Assembly (NCBI GenBank): GCA_041739345.1
Contig: JBGSNZ010000002.1
Coordinates: 124,001 to 188,000 of the forward strand
From: DIGJ01 sp041739345
GTDB taxonomy: Bacteria; Bacillota; Clostridia; Lachnospirales; Lachnospiraceae
Reading direction: 5' to 3'
Length of the DNA stretch: 64,000 nt
Of this stretch, positions 51,954-61,191 are shown in pieces. The notes under the pieces were generated by a model, which was not told the origin of the DNA, made no database searches, and was given only the letters and a program-made list of their open reading frames with translations. Within the stretch, counting starts at the first letter, position 1; each line of letters begins with the position of its first letter. Both the position numbers and the translations under genes were made by a program.

Positions 51954-52355
51954 ATGAAAAACAGAACTATATTAATATTATTTATGATTCTTATAATAAC
52001 TACTTTAAGCGCATGTAGTGCTAAAAGTGATTCTTCTGCTTCTAGTTATACAAAAATAACTTCAAAAGAAGCAAAAGAAATGATGGATCAGGAGGATACG
52101 GTTACTATTTTAGATGTTCGGACAGAAGAAGAATTTATCAGTGGACATATTGAAGGAGCATTACTAATTCCTGATAACGAAATTTTAGAAAAAGCCGAAG
52201 AAACATTACCAGACAAATCTGCTACCATCTTGGTATATTGCCGTAGTGGACGAAGAAGTGCCCTATCTGCCGCAGATCTTGCTGAACTTGGCTACACAAA
52301 TATATATGATTTTGGCGGTATCATTGATTGGGAATATGATATTGTGACGGAATAA
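51954..52355 (+). CDS. Rhodanese-domain lipoprotein
   Basis: 133 residues. Lipoprotein signal with LSAC (Cys21). Rhodanese domain about 38-130: ILDVRTEEEFISGHIEGALL and the active loop with Cys96 in VYCRSGRRS, then AELGYTNIYDFGGIIDW. It would transfer sulfur or reduce/bind thiols at the outer membrane face. AGGAGG before the ATG; a TATAAT at 51910-51915 may be its -10 box, with no good -35. Convergent with fetB, 9 bases apart, without a visible terminator. Confidence 0.93.
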   Translation: MKNRTILILFMILIITTLSACSAKSDSSASSYTKITSKEAKEMMDQEDTVTILDVRTEEEFISGHIEGALLIPDNEILEKAEETLPDKSATILVYCRSGRRSALSAADLAELGYTNIYDFGGIIDWEYDIVTE

Positions 52356-52364
52356 AATCAATGA

Positions 52365-53150
52365 TCAGTCATTTATGATTAATTGACTTTGTTCATTAAA
52401 AAATGTTTTATATCCTAATTGCAAAAATAGAATTACCGTTAATGTGACACTACCAAGTATACCGAGCATAATTGCAATTTGATATTCGATTGCCGTAATA
52501 GGCGAAGTTCCTGATAATATTTGTCCTGTCATCATGCCAGGTAAAAAGACAATTCCCATACCAACCATTGAATTGATGGTTGGCAGGATTGCTGAATCAA
52601 AAGCATTATCTACAATTTGCTTTGATGCCGCTTTTGGTGTTGCGCCAAGCATTAGTGCGCCTTCAACTAAGCTTTTTTGAGTTTGCATACCATCCATCAA
52701 ACGGCTGACACCTAAGGAAATACCGGTCATGGAATTTCCAATCAGCATTCCTGCAATCGGTATGAAATATCTTGCATCATACCAAGGTGAGATATGAACA
52801 ACAATAAATAAAAAATAAAAAAGGCATGACACGGTACCAATAACCATAGAAAATCCAATGATTTGTTTTAGTTTGGGAGATAGTTTTGATTTGCTTCTTT
52901 TAATAATAGTGTAAACTGCGAATATCTCCATGATAACTAAGATAAAAATCGTATAGTAGGGCGACGATGTGTTGAAAAGGTATACTAAAATATACCCCGT
53001 AAGAATTAATTGAAGTGTCATTCTTACGGATGATATTAGTATTTCCTTTTCTCTTGGTATGCCTTTTAATTTAACAATCACCATTAAAATCAAAACAAAT
53101 ATATAAGCTGCAACCAGTTGCCATAACTGTAAATCTATTACACCATTCAT
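52365..53150 (-). CDS. fetB: Metal exporter permease FetB (YbbM)
   Basis: 261 residues, about seven membrane helices. Family segments: MIVKLKGIPREKEILISSVR, PIAGMLIGNSMTGISLG, EGALMLGATPKAASKQI, SMVGMGIVFLPGMMTGQIL, GTSPITAIEYQI. With FetA it forms the YbbL/YbbM exporter linked to iron export and peroxide resistance in E. coli. The ribosome binding site GGAGGTG sits in the last codons of fetA, so the two are coupled. Confidence 0.93.
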   Translation of the reverse strand: MNGVIDLQLWQLVAAYIFVLILMVIVKLKGIPREKEILISSVRMTLQLILTGYILVYLFNTSSPYYTIFILVIMEIFAVYTIIKRSKSKLSPKLKQIIGFSMVIGTVSCLFYFLFIVVHISPWYDARYFIPIAGMLIGNSMTGISLGVSRLMDGMQTQKSLVEGALMLGATPKAASKQIVDNAFDSAILPTINSMVGMGIVFLPGMMTGQILSGTSPITAIEYQIAIMLGILGSVTLTVILFLQLGYKTFFNEQSQLIIND

Positions 53151-53153
53151 CTG

Positions 53154-53792
53154 TTACACCTCCGTTTTATTTATAACTTTACCTTGTTTGATTTCTATTA
53201 TATTTTCAGAATAAGTCTGTGCTATTTTTTTGGAATGAGTAACCATAATTAAGGTTTTATTAAATTTCTTAGTATATAAAATCAATTCTTCAATGATAAT
53301 TCGTTCGGTTTCTTCGTCAAGAGCTGAGGACGGTTCATCCAGTAAAAAAACATCAGGATCCAGCAGTATGACTCTGCCTAAAGCAAGCCGTTGTTTCTCG
53401 CCGCCAGATAGTTTTTCACAGTTATCATTGAGATCTTTATTTAAGTGTACCATTTTTAAAATATTATGAAGTTGTTCATCTTCAACCATAGGCTTTTCTG
53501 CAAACTTTAAACCGATCAATAGGTTGTCACGAATAGTACCAGGGAAAATTGTAGGAAGCTGAGGAAGCATTACGACATTACGCCTCAAATCCACTGAATT
53601 AATTGTATGAAGGGGAAGGTTGTTGTAAAAAATCTCTCCACTATCACAACTATTAAGTTTGTTTAAAAGACGCAAAAGAGTAGATTTTCCACTTCCACTT
53701 TCTCCAATAATGCACGTCACTTCATTTTTTTTAAAGCTAAGCTCATCAATATTAAGAATATGCTTATACGTAACATTTTTAAGTGTAAACAA
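53154..53792 (-). CDS. fetA: Metal exporter ATP-binding protein FetA (YbbL)
   Basis: 212 residues: Walker A GESGSGKSTLL, signature LSGGEKQRLALGR, Walker B VFLLDEPSSALD, H-loop MVTHS. Short ABC ATPase typical of FetA. The start is TTG at 53792, 8 bases after GAGGAGG. First gene of the fetA-fetB operon. It may limit free iron, useful in an anaerobe rich in Fe-S enzymes (inference). Confidence 0.93.
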   Translation of the reverse strand: MFTLKNVTYKHILNIDELSFKKNEVTCIIGESGSGKSTLLRLLNKLNSCDSGEIFYNNLPLHTINSVDLRRNVVMLPQLPTIFPGTIRDNLLIGLKFAEKPMVEDEQLHNILKMVHLNKDLNDNCEKLSGGEKQRLALGRVILLDPDVFLLDEPSSALDEETERIIIEELILYTKKFNKTLIMVTHSKKIAQTYSENIIEIKQGKVINKTEV

Positions 53793-53876
53793 TAATAATT
53801 CCTCCTCTTCATTTTATTTCTTTAAAATTCAAGTTCTCATTAATATAATTATAATACCAACATATTTTTTCTGCGA

Positions 53877-53905
53877 TTGACTCTTTTTACGAAAATAGGT
53901 AAAAT
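53877..53905 (+). promoter_or_regulatory. Candidate promoter upstream of the broken genes
   Basis: TTGACT (53877-53882), 17 bases, TAAAAT (53900-53905). It would transcribe the remnant at 53999. Otherwise the 53793-53998 gap holds nothing recognisable. Confidence 0.4.
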
Positions 53906-53998
53906 ATGAATTATAATATCGATAAAAGTGTAACACGATAATGAAAATTACACAAATAATTTAGAGTGCCTTATTTCCGGGAACGTATTACATAATAG

Positions 53999-54262
53999 CA
54001 GCATGATAAAGTAAATGTCTGGAAAGTAAAAGCTCAAAATAGAGAATCCATACTGGAATTGAGACTGAAGTGTCCGAAAGAAGAGATGCTTTTAATAAAT
54101 TATGAAGCTCCAAACGGAAAAAAACGCCATAACAGGCTTTGGAATGGTGGAACTGGATACGGAGAAATGAAGCTTTATCATAAAGACGGGAAAGAAAAAA
54201 TATTGGTAGATCATATTGAATTCAAATCAACAGGATGTGAATATGGTGAGTATACAGAATAA
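53999..54262 (+). pseudogene. C-terminal remnant, possibly of a tocopherol-cyclase-like protein
   Basis: An 87-codon open stretch ends at 54262 but has no usable ATG; TTG 54059 would be the first start and has no ribosome binding site. A TAG lies directly upstream (53996). The peptide looks real (KCPKEEMLLINYEAPNG, LWNGGTGYGEMKLYHKDG, FKSTGCEYGEYTE). The CEYGEY ending reminds me of tocopherol-cyclase-family proteins of Clostridia, but this is from memory and weak. Coding potential of another frame just upstream (SGNVLHNSSMIK) suggests a frameshift. A terminator follows at once. Confidence 0.45.
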
Positions 54263-54290
54263 GTGCAGTTTGCTTCAATTTACAAATTAT

Positions 54291-54328
54291 AAAACTACTA
54301 ACTATGATATTAAGTTAGTAGTTTTTTT
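54291..54328 (+). terminator. Terminator after the remnant
   Basis: AAAACTACTAACT (54291-54303) pairs with AGTTAGTAGTTTT (54313-54325), then T-run. It still looks functional. Confidence 0.85.
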
Positions 54329-54457
54329 GTACGGATTTTTAATGAGCCAAAAAATAATATATACATGAATGGATTCTCGTGAAGCGTTGGAGTAACTTGA
54401 AGGAATGTTTTGTTTTATTCTTGCGTAGTATTTAAGAAATGGGTTAGGGGATATAAA

Positions 54458-54839
54458 TTGACAGAAAATGAACATTATCGGAATGAATTAATTTATATAA
54501 GCAGTAATGAGAGCCAGTGGTATTATGAGCAAACAGTAAATTTGAGAAATCAGGAGAATGAAATTATTCAATCAGAACAAAGAGAATTCACACTGGAAGA
54601 ATTAGCTGAATATAATGGCACTGGCGGACGACCCGCCTATGTCGCAGTAAATGGTATTGTCTATGACGTTAGTTTATAAGCAACGTGGGGAGGAAGCACC
54701 CATTTTAACCTATATGCAGGAAAAGATTTGACAGCGCAGTTTAATGGATGTCATGGAGGAAATTTAGAGGTTTTAAAAAATTTACCCCAAGTAGGGGAGC
54801 ATTCAAGAATAGTATGGAAGGGTGGGCTATGGAAACGAT
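54458..54839 (+). pseudogene. Cytochrome b5-like heme-binding protein interrupted by an in-frame stop
   Basis: Starting at TTG 54458 (AGGGG 7 bases ahead), the frame encodes an N-terminal stretch and then the b5-like start REFTLEELAEYNGTGGRP, AYVAVNGIVYDVSL. A TAA at 54677-54679 follows, and the same frame goes on without further stop as ATWGGSTHFNLYAGKDLTAQ, FNGCHGGNLEVLKNLPQVG, with the HPGG-like heme site region in FNGCHGG, to a stop at 54837. Both halves belong to one domain, so the gene is broken by a single nonsense change, or by a small indel there. Its 3' end overlaps the hydrogenase small-subunit start, so it was the first gene of that operon. Confidence 0.75.
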
Positions 54840-55704
54840 AGGACCATGCCATGTGGTGAATTCAAAGAAAACAACTGCAAGAAGTATCGTAAATTTAGCT
54901 ATAAAAGAATTACAAAATAACAAAAAAGATAAAATTAATTTAATCTGGTTAGAGGCCACCGGTTGCTCAGGCAATATAATTTCTCTATTAAACGCAGAAA
55001 ATCCTGATGTCATGTATTTGTTACAGGAAATGGTGAGCTTAAAGTACAATAATAGTCTTATGGCTGCTGAGGGAGAAAAAGCATTTAAACAGTTTTTGGA
55101 TACCTTGGATACAGAGTTTATCCTAGTGGTGGAAGGGTCGGTATCGACTAAGGATAATGGTTTGTATAATATTATTGCACGATATCAGGGAAAAGCCATT
55201 ACGGCTATGGAAGCTGTAAAATTGGCCGGGGAAAAAGCGAAATATGTACTTGCAGTAGGAACGTGCGCCTCCTATGGAGGAATAGCAGCCGCAAGGCCAA
55301 ATCCTTCAAATAGTATAAGTGTAGCAGAATTTTTGAAGAGGGGAGTTATCAGAATACCTGGATGCCCAAGCCATCCAGACTGGGTGATTGGAACAATTGC
55401 AAATCTCATTGCCTTTGGAAGTTTGGAATTGGATTCACAAAATAGGCCAATCATGTTTTATAGTATTACGATTCATGATCATTGTCCTAGGAGATCATAT
55501 TTTGATAAAGGTATTTTTGCAACGAAGCTAGGAGACTTGGAATGTATGTTTAAACTGGGCTGTCGAGGACCTATCACCAGAACGGATTGCCCTATGAGGC
55601 AGTGGAACGGATACGTAAATTGGCCAATTGGAGCAAATACACCTTGCATTGGATGTGCTGGGGAAAGTTTTCCTGATGGTATGGAGCCCTTTGTAAGGTA
55701 CTAA
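54829..55704 (+). CDS. [NiFe] hydrogenase small subunit
   Basis: Electron-transfer subunit with three Fe-S clusters. 291 residues, no twin-arginine signal, so it acts in the cytosol. Cluster ligands seen: Cys46 in EATGCSGN, GTCASYGG, PGCPSHPDW; distal HDHCPRRSYF with MFKLGCRGP; medial DCPMRQWN and PCIGCAGESFPDG. The proximal motif is C-S-G-N, so the second Cys of the usual CxxC is Asn49. The start is ATG 54829, with GGAAGGG in front; 54748 and 54814 are in-frame but lie deeper in the b5 gene. It resembles group 1/2 uptake enzymes; the exact group is uncertain. Confidence 0.95.
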   Translation: METIGPCHVVNSKKTTARSIVNLAIKELQNNKKDKINLIWLEATGCSGNIISLLNAENPDVMYLLQEMVSLKYNNSLMAAEGEKAFKQFLDTLDTEFILVVEGSVSTKDNGLYNIIARYQGKAITAMEAVKLAGEKAKYVLAVGTCASYGGIAAARPNPSNSISVAEFLKRGVIRIPGCPSHPDWVIGTIANLIAFGSLELDSQNRPIMFYSITIHDHCPRRSYFDKGIFATKLGDLECMFKLGCRGPITRTDCPMRQWNGYVNWPIGANTPCIGCAGESFPDGMEPFVRY

Positions 55705-55724
55705 ATAATGTGCTGGAGGAAGAT

Positions 55725-57134
55725 ATGGGAAGAAAGATTACAATTAACCCAGTTACTCGAATTAGTGGATTTTTGGAAATTGAAGTAGAGGTAGAACAAA
55801 ATCAAATAATCGATGCGAAAAGCAGCGGTATGCTATTTCGAGGTTTTGAAAAAATGTTAAAGGGAAGGCCTCCTTTGGATGCAATTTTTTTTACAGAAAG
55901 GATATGTGGTATTTGTTCTACGGCCCATTCGATGGCTTCTACGCTGGCATTGGAAGATGTATTAAATGTTAGTCCGAATGAAAATGCCAAAATTATAAGA
56001 GACTTTATGCACGGTTGTGAATTTGTTCAAAATCATTTAAGACACTTTTACCAATATACTCTGCCTGATTTTGTTCGTGGACCAGAGATATCACCTTTAT
56101 ATACGAACACCCATAATGATTATAGGCTGCCGGGGGAGTTGAATAAGGAATTATCAAAGCATTATATGGAAGCTCTTGAATACAGTCGTTTAGCCCATGA
56201 GATGTTAGCTGAGCTTGGAGGGAAGGCTCCCCATACCCATGGTATATTTGTAGGAGGTGTAACCGTTAATCTAGATGCAGCAAAATGGATTAAAATAAAG
56301 TCTATCTTAGTTAAAATCAAAGAATTTGTAAATGCTAAAATGGTTCCGGATGTATATACCATTGCAAAGTATTACCCGGATTATTTTTATAATGGGTTTG
56401 GGTATAGAAATTTATTGTCGTACGGGGTATTCGATAGCTATGAAGAAAAAGAATTATTTTATATAGCACCGCAAGTGATGATTAATGGAGAAAGACAGAA
56501 ATTTAACTCTGAAATGATAACAGAAAATATCCATCGGGCTTGGTATGAGGCCAGGAAGATAGAGCAAAGACCCACGGAACCAACGATAGACGAGAATCGG
56601 CATAAGGAGGATGCCTATAGCTGGATTAAGGCTCCTAGGTACGAACAAAATCCTATGGAGGTCGGACCTCTTGCACGAATGTTATTAAGTGGTAATTATA
56701 GGGGAGGAATTTCCACAATGGATCGTACCATTGCAAGAGTTCTAGAAGCAAATAAAATTGTCGTGATTATGGAAGAGCTCTTGGAGAGGATGCAGCTACA
56801 ATCAACCCAGCAAGGGGAGTATGAGATTCCAAAGCTTGTTAAAGGGAAGGGACTAATTGATACAACGAGAGGAGCTCTAGGCCACTGGATTTTAATACAA
56901 GATCAGGAAATACATAATTATGAAATCATCACCCCATCCTCATGGAACCTATCACCAGAAGATTCCATAGGTTTCAAGGGAGTAGTAGAAGAGGCACTCA
57001 TTGGAACCCAAATCAATGATTTGACAAGTCCTGTGGAAATTGGAAGAATTGTCAGATCCTATGACCCTTGTGTCTCTTGTGCAACCCACGTTATAAGTGA
57101 CAGATACGAACCTATAAGAATTAGTGTCGTGTAA
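55725..57134 (+). CDS. [NiFe] hydrogenase large subunit
   Basis: Carries the Ni-Fe active site. 469 residues. N-terminal ligand motif RICGICSTAH and C-terminal DPCVSCATH (Asp447 to His455) supply the four Cys ligands. After His455 there are 14 residues (VISDRYEPIRISVV), the peptide removed by the maturation protease, encoded next. Other family parts: GAFPPHTHGIFVGG-like GKAPHTHGIFVGG, and RGALGHWILI. The start is ATG 55725, with GGAGGAAG ahead; GTG 55710 overlaps that site. Tightly linked to the small subunit (20 bases). Confidence 0.97.
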   Translation: MGRKITINPVTRISGFLEIEVEVEQNQIIDAKSSGMLFRGFEKMLKGRPPLDAIFFTERICGICSTAHSMASTLALEDVLNVSPNENAKIIRDFMHGCEFVQNHLRHFYQYTLPDFVRGPEISPLYTNTHNDYRLPGELNKELSKHYMEALEYSRLAHEMLAELGGKAPHTHGIFVGGVTVNLDAAKWIKIKSILVKIKEFVNAKMVPDVYTIAKYYPDYFYNGFGYRNLLSYGVFDSYEEKELFYIAPQVMINGERQKFNSEMITENIHRAWYEARKIEQRPTEPTIDENRHKEDAYSWIKAPRYEQNPMEVGPLARMLLSGNYRGGISTMDRTIARVLEANKIVVIMEELLERMQLQSTQQGEYEIPKLVKGKGLIDTTRGALGHWILIQDQEIHNYEIITPSSWNLSPEDSIGFKGVVEEALIGTQINDLTSPVEIGRIVRSYDPCVSCATHVISDRYEPIRISVV

Positions 57135-57135
57135 T

Positions 57136-57591
57136 ATGGCTGTTAAATGTATCGCGATTGGAAATACCATTATGCAAGATGACGGTATAGGAATTAAGGT
57201 GGCAGAGGCGCTTTCCCCACGCCTGGTACAAGAGCATATAGAGTTGATATTTGGAGAGACTGATAATGAATATGCCTTAAGTAAAATAGAAAATGGGGAT
57301 TTATTGTTTATCATTGATTCAACTTTTCTTGATACAAATCCAGGAACCGTAACGTACATACCGATTGGTGAAGAGATAGGTCAGCATCACGAAGTTTATT
57401 CACAACATCAGCCAAATTTGATTTATTTACTAAAAACTTATGGAAAAGTTGTGGAAGGATATATCATTGGAATTGAGGTAGCAAAAATTGATTTTAGTTT
57501 AGAATTAAGTGATATATTAAAAACTAGGTTTTTATCTATTTGTGAAGAAGTGTATCTATTTATCTATCATACTATAAAGGGCCCAAGGTGA
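57136..57591 (+). CDS. Hydrogenase maturation protease (HyaD/HybD type)
   Basis: Endopeptidase that removes the C-terminal tail of the large subunit after Ni insertion. 151 residues: GNTIMQDDGIGIKVAEAL with the first acidic Ni ligand, FIIDSTFLDTNPGT with the second, and HHEVYSQHQPNLIYLL with the His. The start is ATG 57136, directly behind the large-subunit stop with one base between; no good ribosome binding site, so coupling is likely. The 3' end overlaps the hypF start (GTGA). Confidence 0.93.
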   Translation: MAVKCIAIGNTIMQDDGIGIKVAEALSPRLVQEHIELIFGETDNEYALSKIENGDLLFIIDSTFLDTNPGTVTYIPIGEEIGQHHEVYSQHQPNLIYLLKTYGKVVEGYIIGIEVAKIDFSLELSDILKTRFLSICEEVYLFIYHTIKGPR

Positions 57592-59873
57592 GACGATTGA
57601 AATATAATCAAGAAGCAAATAGTAGAAGATATGCTATAAAAGTGTTTGGTGTAGTACAAGGAGTAGGCTATAGGCCATATATTTATAATCAGGCGAATAA
57701 TTTTAACATTAAAGGATGGGTTAGTAATCAGGGAAGTGCTGTAGTAATGGACATAGAGGGAGAGAAAATTAAGGTTAAGAATTTTCTGCTTCAAATAATA
57801 AAAAGTCCACCTAGCTTAGCAAGGATAGAAAAAGTAGAAGCTATTTCTAAATGCTGTATTGGTCATGTTGCATTCGAAATTAAACCTAGCTTAGGGGATA
57901 CTGGGGGACTTAACTATTTGAGCCAGGATGTAGCCATCTGTCCTGACTGTCTAGAGGAGATGTTTGATCCGAATAGCGATAGGTATCATTATGCTTTTAC
58001 CAACTGTACCGCCTGTGGACCAAGGTATACTATAATCCGTAAACTACCTTATGATAGGGAAAATACAACAATGGATGTATTTCCTATGTGCCCAAACTGT
58101 GAGAAAGAATACAATGCTCCAATTAATAGAAGATTTCATGCGCAAACCAATTGTTGCAAGGTTTGTGGACCTGTCTTAAGCTTATTGACAAATAGTGGGG
58201 AAGAAATCCTGTGTAAGGACCCTTTACAAAGGACAATTACCCTTTTGCTGGAGGGAAAAATTGTAGCTATCAAAGGGATTGGTGGATTTCATTTTGTCTG
58301 CGATGCGAGAAATCAAGAGGTAATAACAGTTTTACGAGAAAGAAAACATAGACCTCATAAGTCATTTGCTATTATGGTGAAGGATTTAGAAACAGCGAAA
58401 AAATTATGTTTGATCGGGGAAGCAGAGGAGAAGCTACTGATAAGCAATAAGAGACCGATTGTACTTTTAGAGAAAAAAGTGAACTGTAATTTACCTGACC
58501 AAATCGCTCCAAATATGAAGAAATTAGGAATTATGCTACCCTATACGCCATTGCATTATTTGCTTTTTCAAGATGGAATCTCATGTCTTATAATGACCAG
58601 CGGCAACTTAAGCAATGCACCAATACAGTATGAAAATGACCAAGCAATTAAAAATCTAGGGGGGATTGCTGATTATTTTTTAGTGCATAACCGAAACATA
58701 TATATTCCAGCAGAAGATTCTGTAGTGAAAGTAATTAATAATCAGGAAGTTGTTATAAGAAGAGCGAGGGGATATACACCTTTTATCTTTCCTATGAAAG
58801 CAAAATACGAAATATTAGCCTTAGGAGCCGAAGAAAAAAGCACATTTAGTTTTACGCAGAATGGATATGGATATATGAGTCAATATCTAGGAGATATTAA
58901 AAACTACGATGCGTATATTACTTATAAAAAAGCAATCGAGAACTTAAGGACTATAATGGAATTAAAGCCTCGCATAATTGCACAAGATTTGCATGCGAGC
59001 TATTTATCTTCTGTGTATGCCAAGAGTCAAATGGGTAAAAAAACGGCAGTGCAACATCATCATGCGCATATGGTTAGCTGCATGGTGGAACATCATCTTT
59101 TGGAGCCTGTAATTGGGGTAATATTTGATGGGACTGGGATAGGAACAGATGCTAAGATATGGGGAGGAGAATTTTTTGTTGGAACAAGAGAGAAATTCAT
59201 CCGTGTGGCTCACTTTAAGTATGTAGCAATTCAAGGAGGAGACCAAGCCATAAGGGAGCCGTGGAGAATTGCGGTAAGTTATCTGCATTCCATTCATTGT
59301 GAAAACTGGAATATCTTAGAGGGAATAGATATAAATAGTATTAATACAGTGAAACAAGCGCTTGATAAACATCTAAACTGTTATGATACATCGAGCGTAG
59401 GAAGGCTTTTTGACTGTGTTGCTGCTATCTTAAACGTACGACATCGTATCACTTATGACGCGCAGGCAGCAATTGAATTAGAAAATATCTTAGATCCCTA
59501 TGTGGAGGAGGATTATTCTTACTCTATTTATGAAGAAAATGGAATGTATCAAATTGACTATCAGAGCATTCTATTTGGTATCTTAAAAGACGTAGAGAAT
59601 GCATTACCTCCTGCTAGCATTTCAGCTAAATTTCATAATACACTAGGAAATTTAACAATAGACATGGTTTGTAGAATAAGCGAAAGATACGAATTGAAAA
59701 TAGTTGTTTTAACTGGGGGAGTTTTTGAGAATAATTATCTACTTACATATATCTTAAAAGGATTAAAAGAAAAAGATATTACGGTCTATTATAATCAACA
59801 GTTTCCCACCAATGACAGCGGTATTTGTGTTGGACAGCTAGGAATAGTTGATGCGGTGGAGGAGATGATTTAA
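57588..59873 (+). CDS. hypF: Carbamoyltransferase HypF
   Basis: Makes the carbamoyl group used for the CN ligands of the active site. 761 residues, all four modules present: acylphosphatase (about 15-100, GVVQGVGYRPYIYNQA), two zinc fingers (CPDCLEEMFDPNSDRYHY, CTACGP; CPNCEKEYNAP, CCKVCGP), YrdC-like (about 210-390, KGIGGFHFVCDARN) and Kae1-like domain with QHHHAHM. The start is GTG 57588 overlapping the protease stop; TTG 57597 is an alternative. HypF passes the carbamoyl unit to HypE. Confidence 0.97.
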   Translation: MRRLKYNQEANSRRYAIKVFGVVQGVGYRPYIYNQANNFNIKGWVSNQGSAVVMDIEGEKIKVKNFLLQIIKSPPSLARIEKVEAISKCCIGHVAFEIKPSLGDTGGLNYLSQDVAICPDCLEEMFDPNSDRYHYAFTNCTACGPRYTIIRKLPYDRENTTMDVFPMCPNCEKEYNAPINRRFHAQTNCCKVCGPVLSLLTNSGEEILCKDPLQRTITLLLEGKIVAIKGIGGFHFVCDARNQEVITVLRERKHRPHKSFAIMVKDLETAKKLCLIGEAEEKLLISNKRPIVLLEKKVNCNLPDQIAPNMKKLGIMLPYTPLHYLLFQDGISCLIMTSGNLSNAPIQYENDQAIKNLGGIADYFLVHNRNIYIPAEDSVVKVINNQEVVIRRARGYTPFIFPMKAKYEILALGAEEKSTFSFTQNGYGYMSQYLGDIKNYDAYITYKKAIENLRTIMELKPRIIAQDLHASYLSSVYAKSQMGKKTAVQHHHAHMVSCMVEHHLLEPVIGVIFDGTGIGTDAKIWGGEFFVGTREKFIRVAHFKYVAIQGGDQAIREPWRIAVSYLHSIHCENWNILEGIDINSINTVKQALDKHLNCYDTSSVGRLFDCVAAILNVRHRITYDAQAAIELENILDPYVEEDYSYSIYEENGMYQIDYQSILFGILKDVENALPPASISAKFHNTLGNLTIDMVCRISERYELKIVVLTGGVFENNYLLTYILKGLKEKDITVYYNQQFPTNDSGICVGQLGIVDAVEEMI

Positions 59874-59874
59874 G

Positions 59875-60102
59875 ATGTGTATCGCAGTTCCAGGTGAAAT
59901 AATAGATGTTTTTCCTACACGGGCAAAGGTAACAATGATGGGTGTAGAAACAACCATAAACATTCAAATGATTGAAAACCCTAAAATAGGTGATTTTGTA
60001 TTAGTTCATGCAGGATGCGCTATTGAAAGGATTGATAAGGAAAATTATGATGATTTGTTTGCTTTGTTTAAAGGATTGTTAGATGAGGATGAGAAAGGTT
60101 GA
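59875..60102 (+). CDS. hypC: Hydrogenase assembly chaperone HypC
   Basis: 75 residues with the essential N-terminal Cys (MCIAVPGEI) that carries the Fe(CN)2CO group between HypD and the large subunit. Later part GDFVLVHAGCAIERID is typical. ATG one base after the hypF stop; GGAGGAG is a little far (about 12). Confidence 0.97.
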   Translation: MCIAVPGEIIDVFPTRAKVTMMGVETTINIQMIENPKIGDFVLVHAGCAIERIDKENYDDLFALFKGLLDEDEKG

Positions 60103-60113
60103 TGTGATATACA

Positions 60114-61190
60114 ATGGGTATGAATATGGGTTTTGAGAAGCATCTGATCAATGAAATTAATAGCTTGGTTACACAAGATTTAAAAATTATGGAAGTTTGT
60201 GGAACCCATACTCAGATAATAGCAAAGCTAGGATTAAGGTCAGTGTTATCCTCCAGAGTAAAATTATTATCAGGTCCAGGTTGTCCGGTCTGTGTGACAG
60301 ATGAAAGCTATATTGACCTTGCTATAAAATTATTGAATACATACGATATTGCGATTGCTACATTTGGAGATTTAATGAGGGTAAGAGGTACTAAGGGATG
60401 CTTACTGGATGAAAAAGCGAGGGGAAAAGATGTAAGGATAATTTACTCTCCCTTAAATTTAATCGAAATGGCAGATACGAATAGAGAAAAAAAGTTTTTA
60501 TTTTTAGGAGTTGGGTTTGAGACTACAGCCCCAATTATAGCGTTAACGATAAAAACAGCAGCCCAAAGAGGCATAAAAAATCTTTTTTTCCTCACTTCAG
60601 TAAAACTTATGCCACCAATATTACATTACATATTTGGGCAGCCAAACAATGAGATAAGCGGTTTGATCTGTCCGGGGCATGTAGCAACAGTGAAAGGTTC
60701 AAACTACTTTCGATTTATTGGAACAGATTATGGAATTCCAGCTGCTGTATGCGGATTTGAAGCTAGAGATATCCTAATTGGAATTCATTACCTAGTAAAA
60801 AAAATCGTACAAAACGAAAAGCAGTCATATGAAAATCTTTATAAAAGATGTGTAAGAGCGGAGGGTAACCCCATTGCCAATCAATTAATCGATGAGGTGT
60901 TTCAGACTTCAAATGGAGAGTGGAGAGGAATTGGCAGGGTTGAGAATTCAGCATTAACAATCAATGAAAAATACGCTGCCTTCAATGCGATGGAAGTTTT
61001 TGCATTAAAAAATAATTTTAAACAACTTGGAATAAGTTGTGAATGTAAGGATATTTTGCTAGGAAACAAGACACCAAGGGAATGTAAGCTTTTTGGATTA
61101 CTATGTAATCCGGTAAATCCCTATGGACCTTGCATGGTGTCTACGGAAGGATCTTGTGCTATTGCCTATCGGTATCGGGAGGAAATTTAG
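60114..61190 (+). CDS. hypD: Hydrogenase iron-ligand assembly protein HypD
   Basis: Scaffold on which Fe gains CN and CO ligands. 358 residues: MEVCGTHTQIIAKLG, LLSGPGCPVCVT, FLGVGFETTAP, CPGHVATVKGS, and the 4Fe-4S end with CECKDILLGNKTPRECKLFG, CNPVNPYGPCMVS, GSCAIAYRY. All conserved cysteines are visible. Start ATG 60114; in-frame ATGs at 60120 and 60126 are possible too, since the binding site is poor. Confidence 0.97.
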   Translation: MGMNMGFEKHLINEINSLVTQDLKIMEVCGTHTQIIAKLGLRSVLSSRVKLLSGPGCPVCVTDESYIDLAIKLLNTYDIAIATFGDLMRVRGTKGCLLDEKARGKDVRIIYSPLNLIEMADTNREKKFLFLGVGFETTAPIIALTIKTAAQRGIKNLFFLTSVKLMPPILHYIFGQPNNEISGLICPGHVATVKGSNYFRFIGTDYGIPAAVCGFEARDILIGIHYLVKKIVQNEKQSYENLYKRCVRAEGNPIANQLIDEVFQTSNGEWRGIGRVENSALTINEKYAAFNAMEVFALKNNFKQLGISCECKDILLGNKTPRECKLFGLLCNPVNPYGPCMVSTEGSCAIAYRYREEI

Positions 61191-61191
61191 G

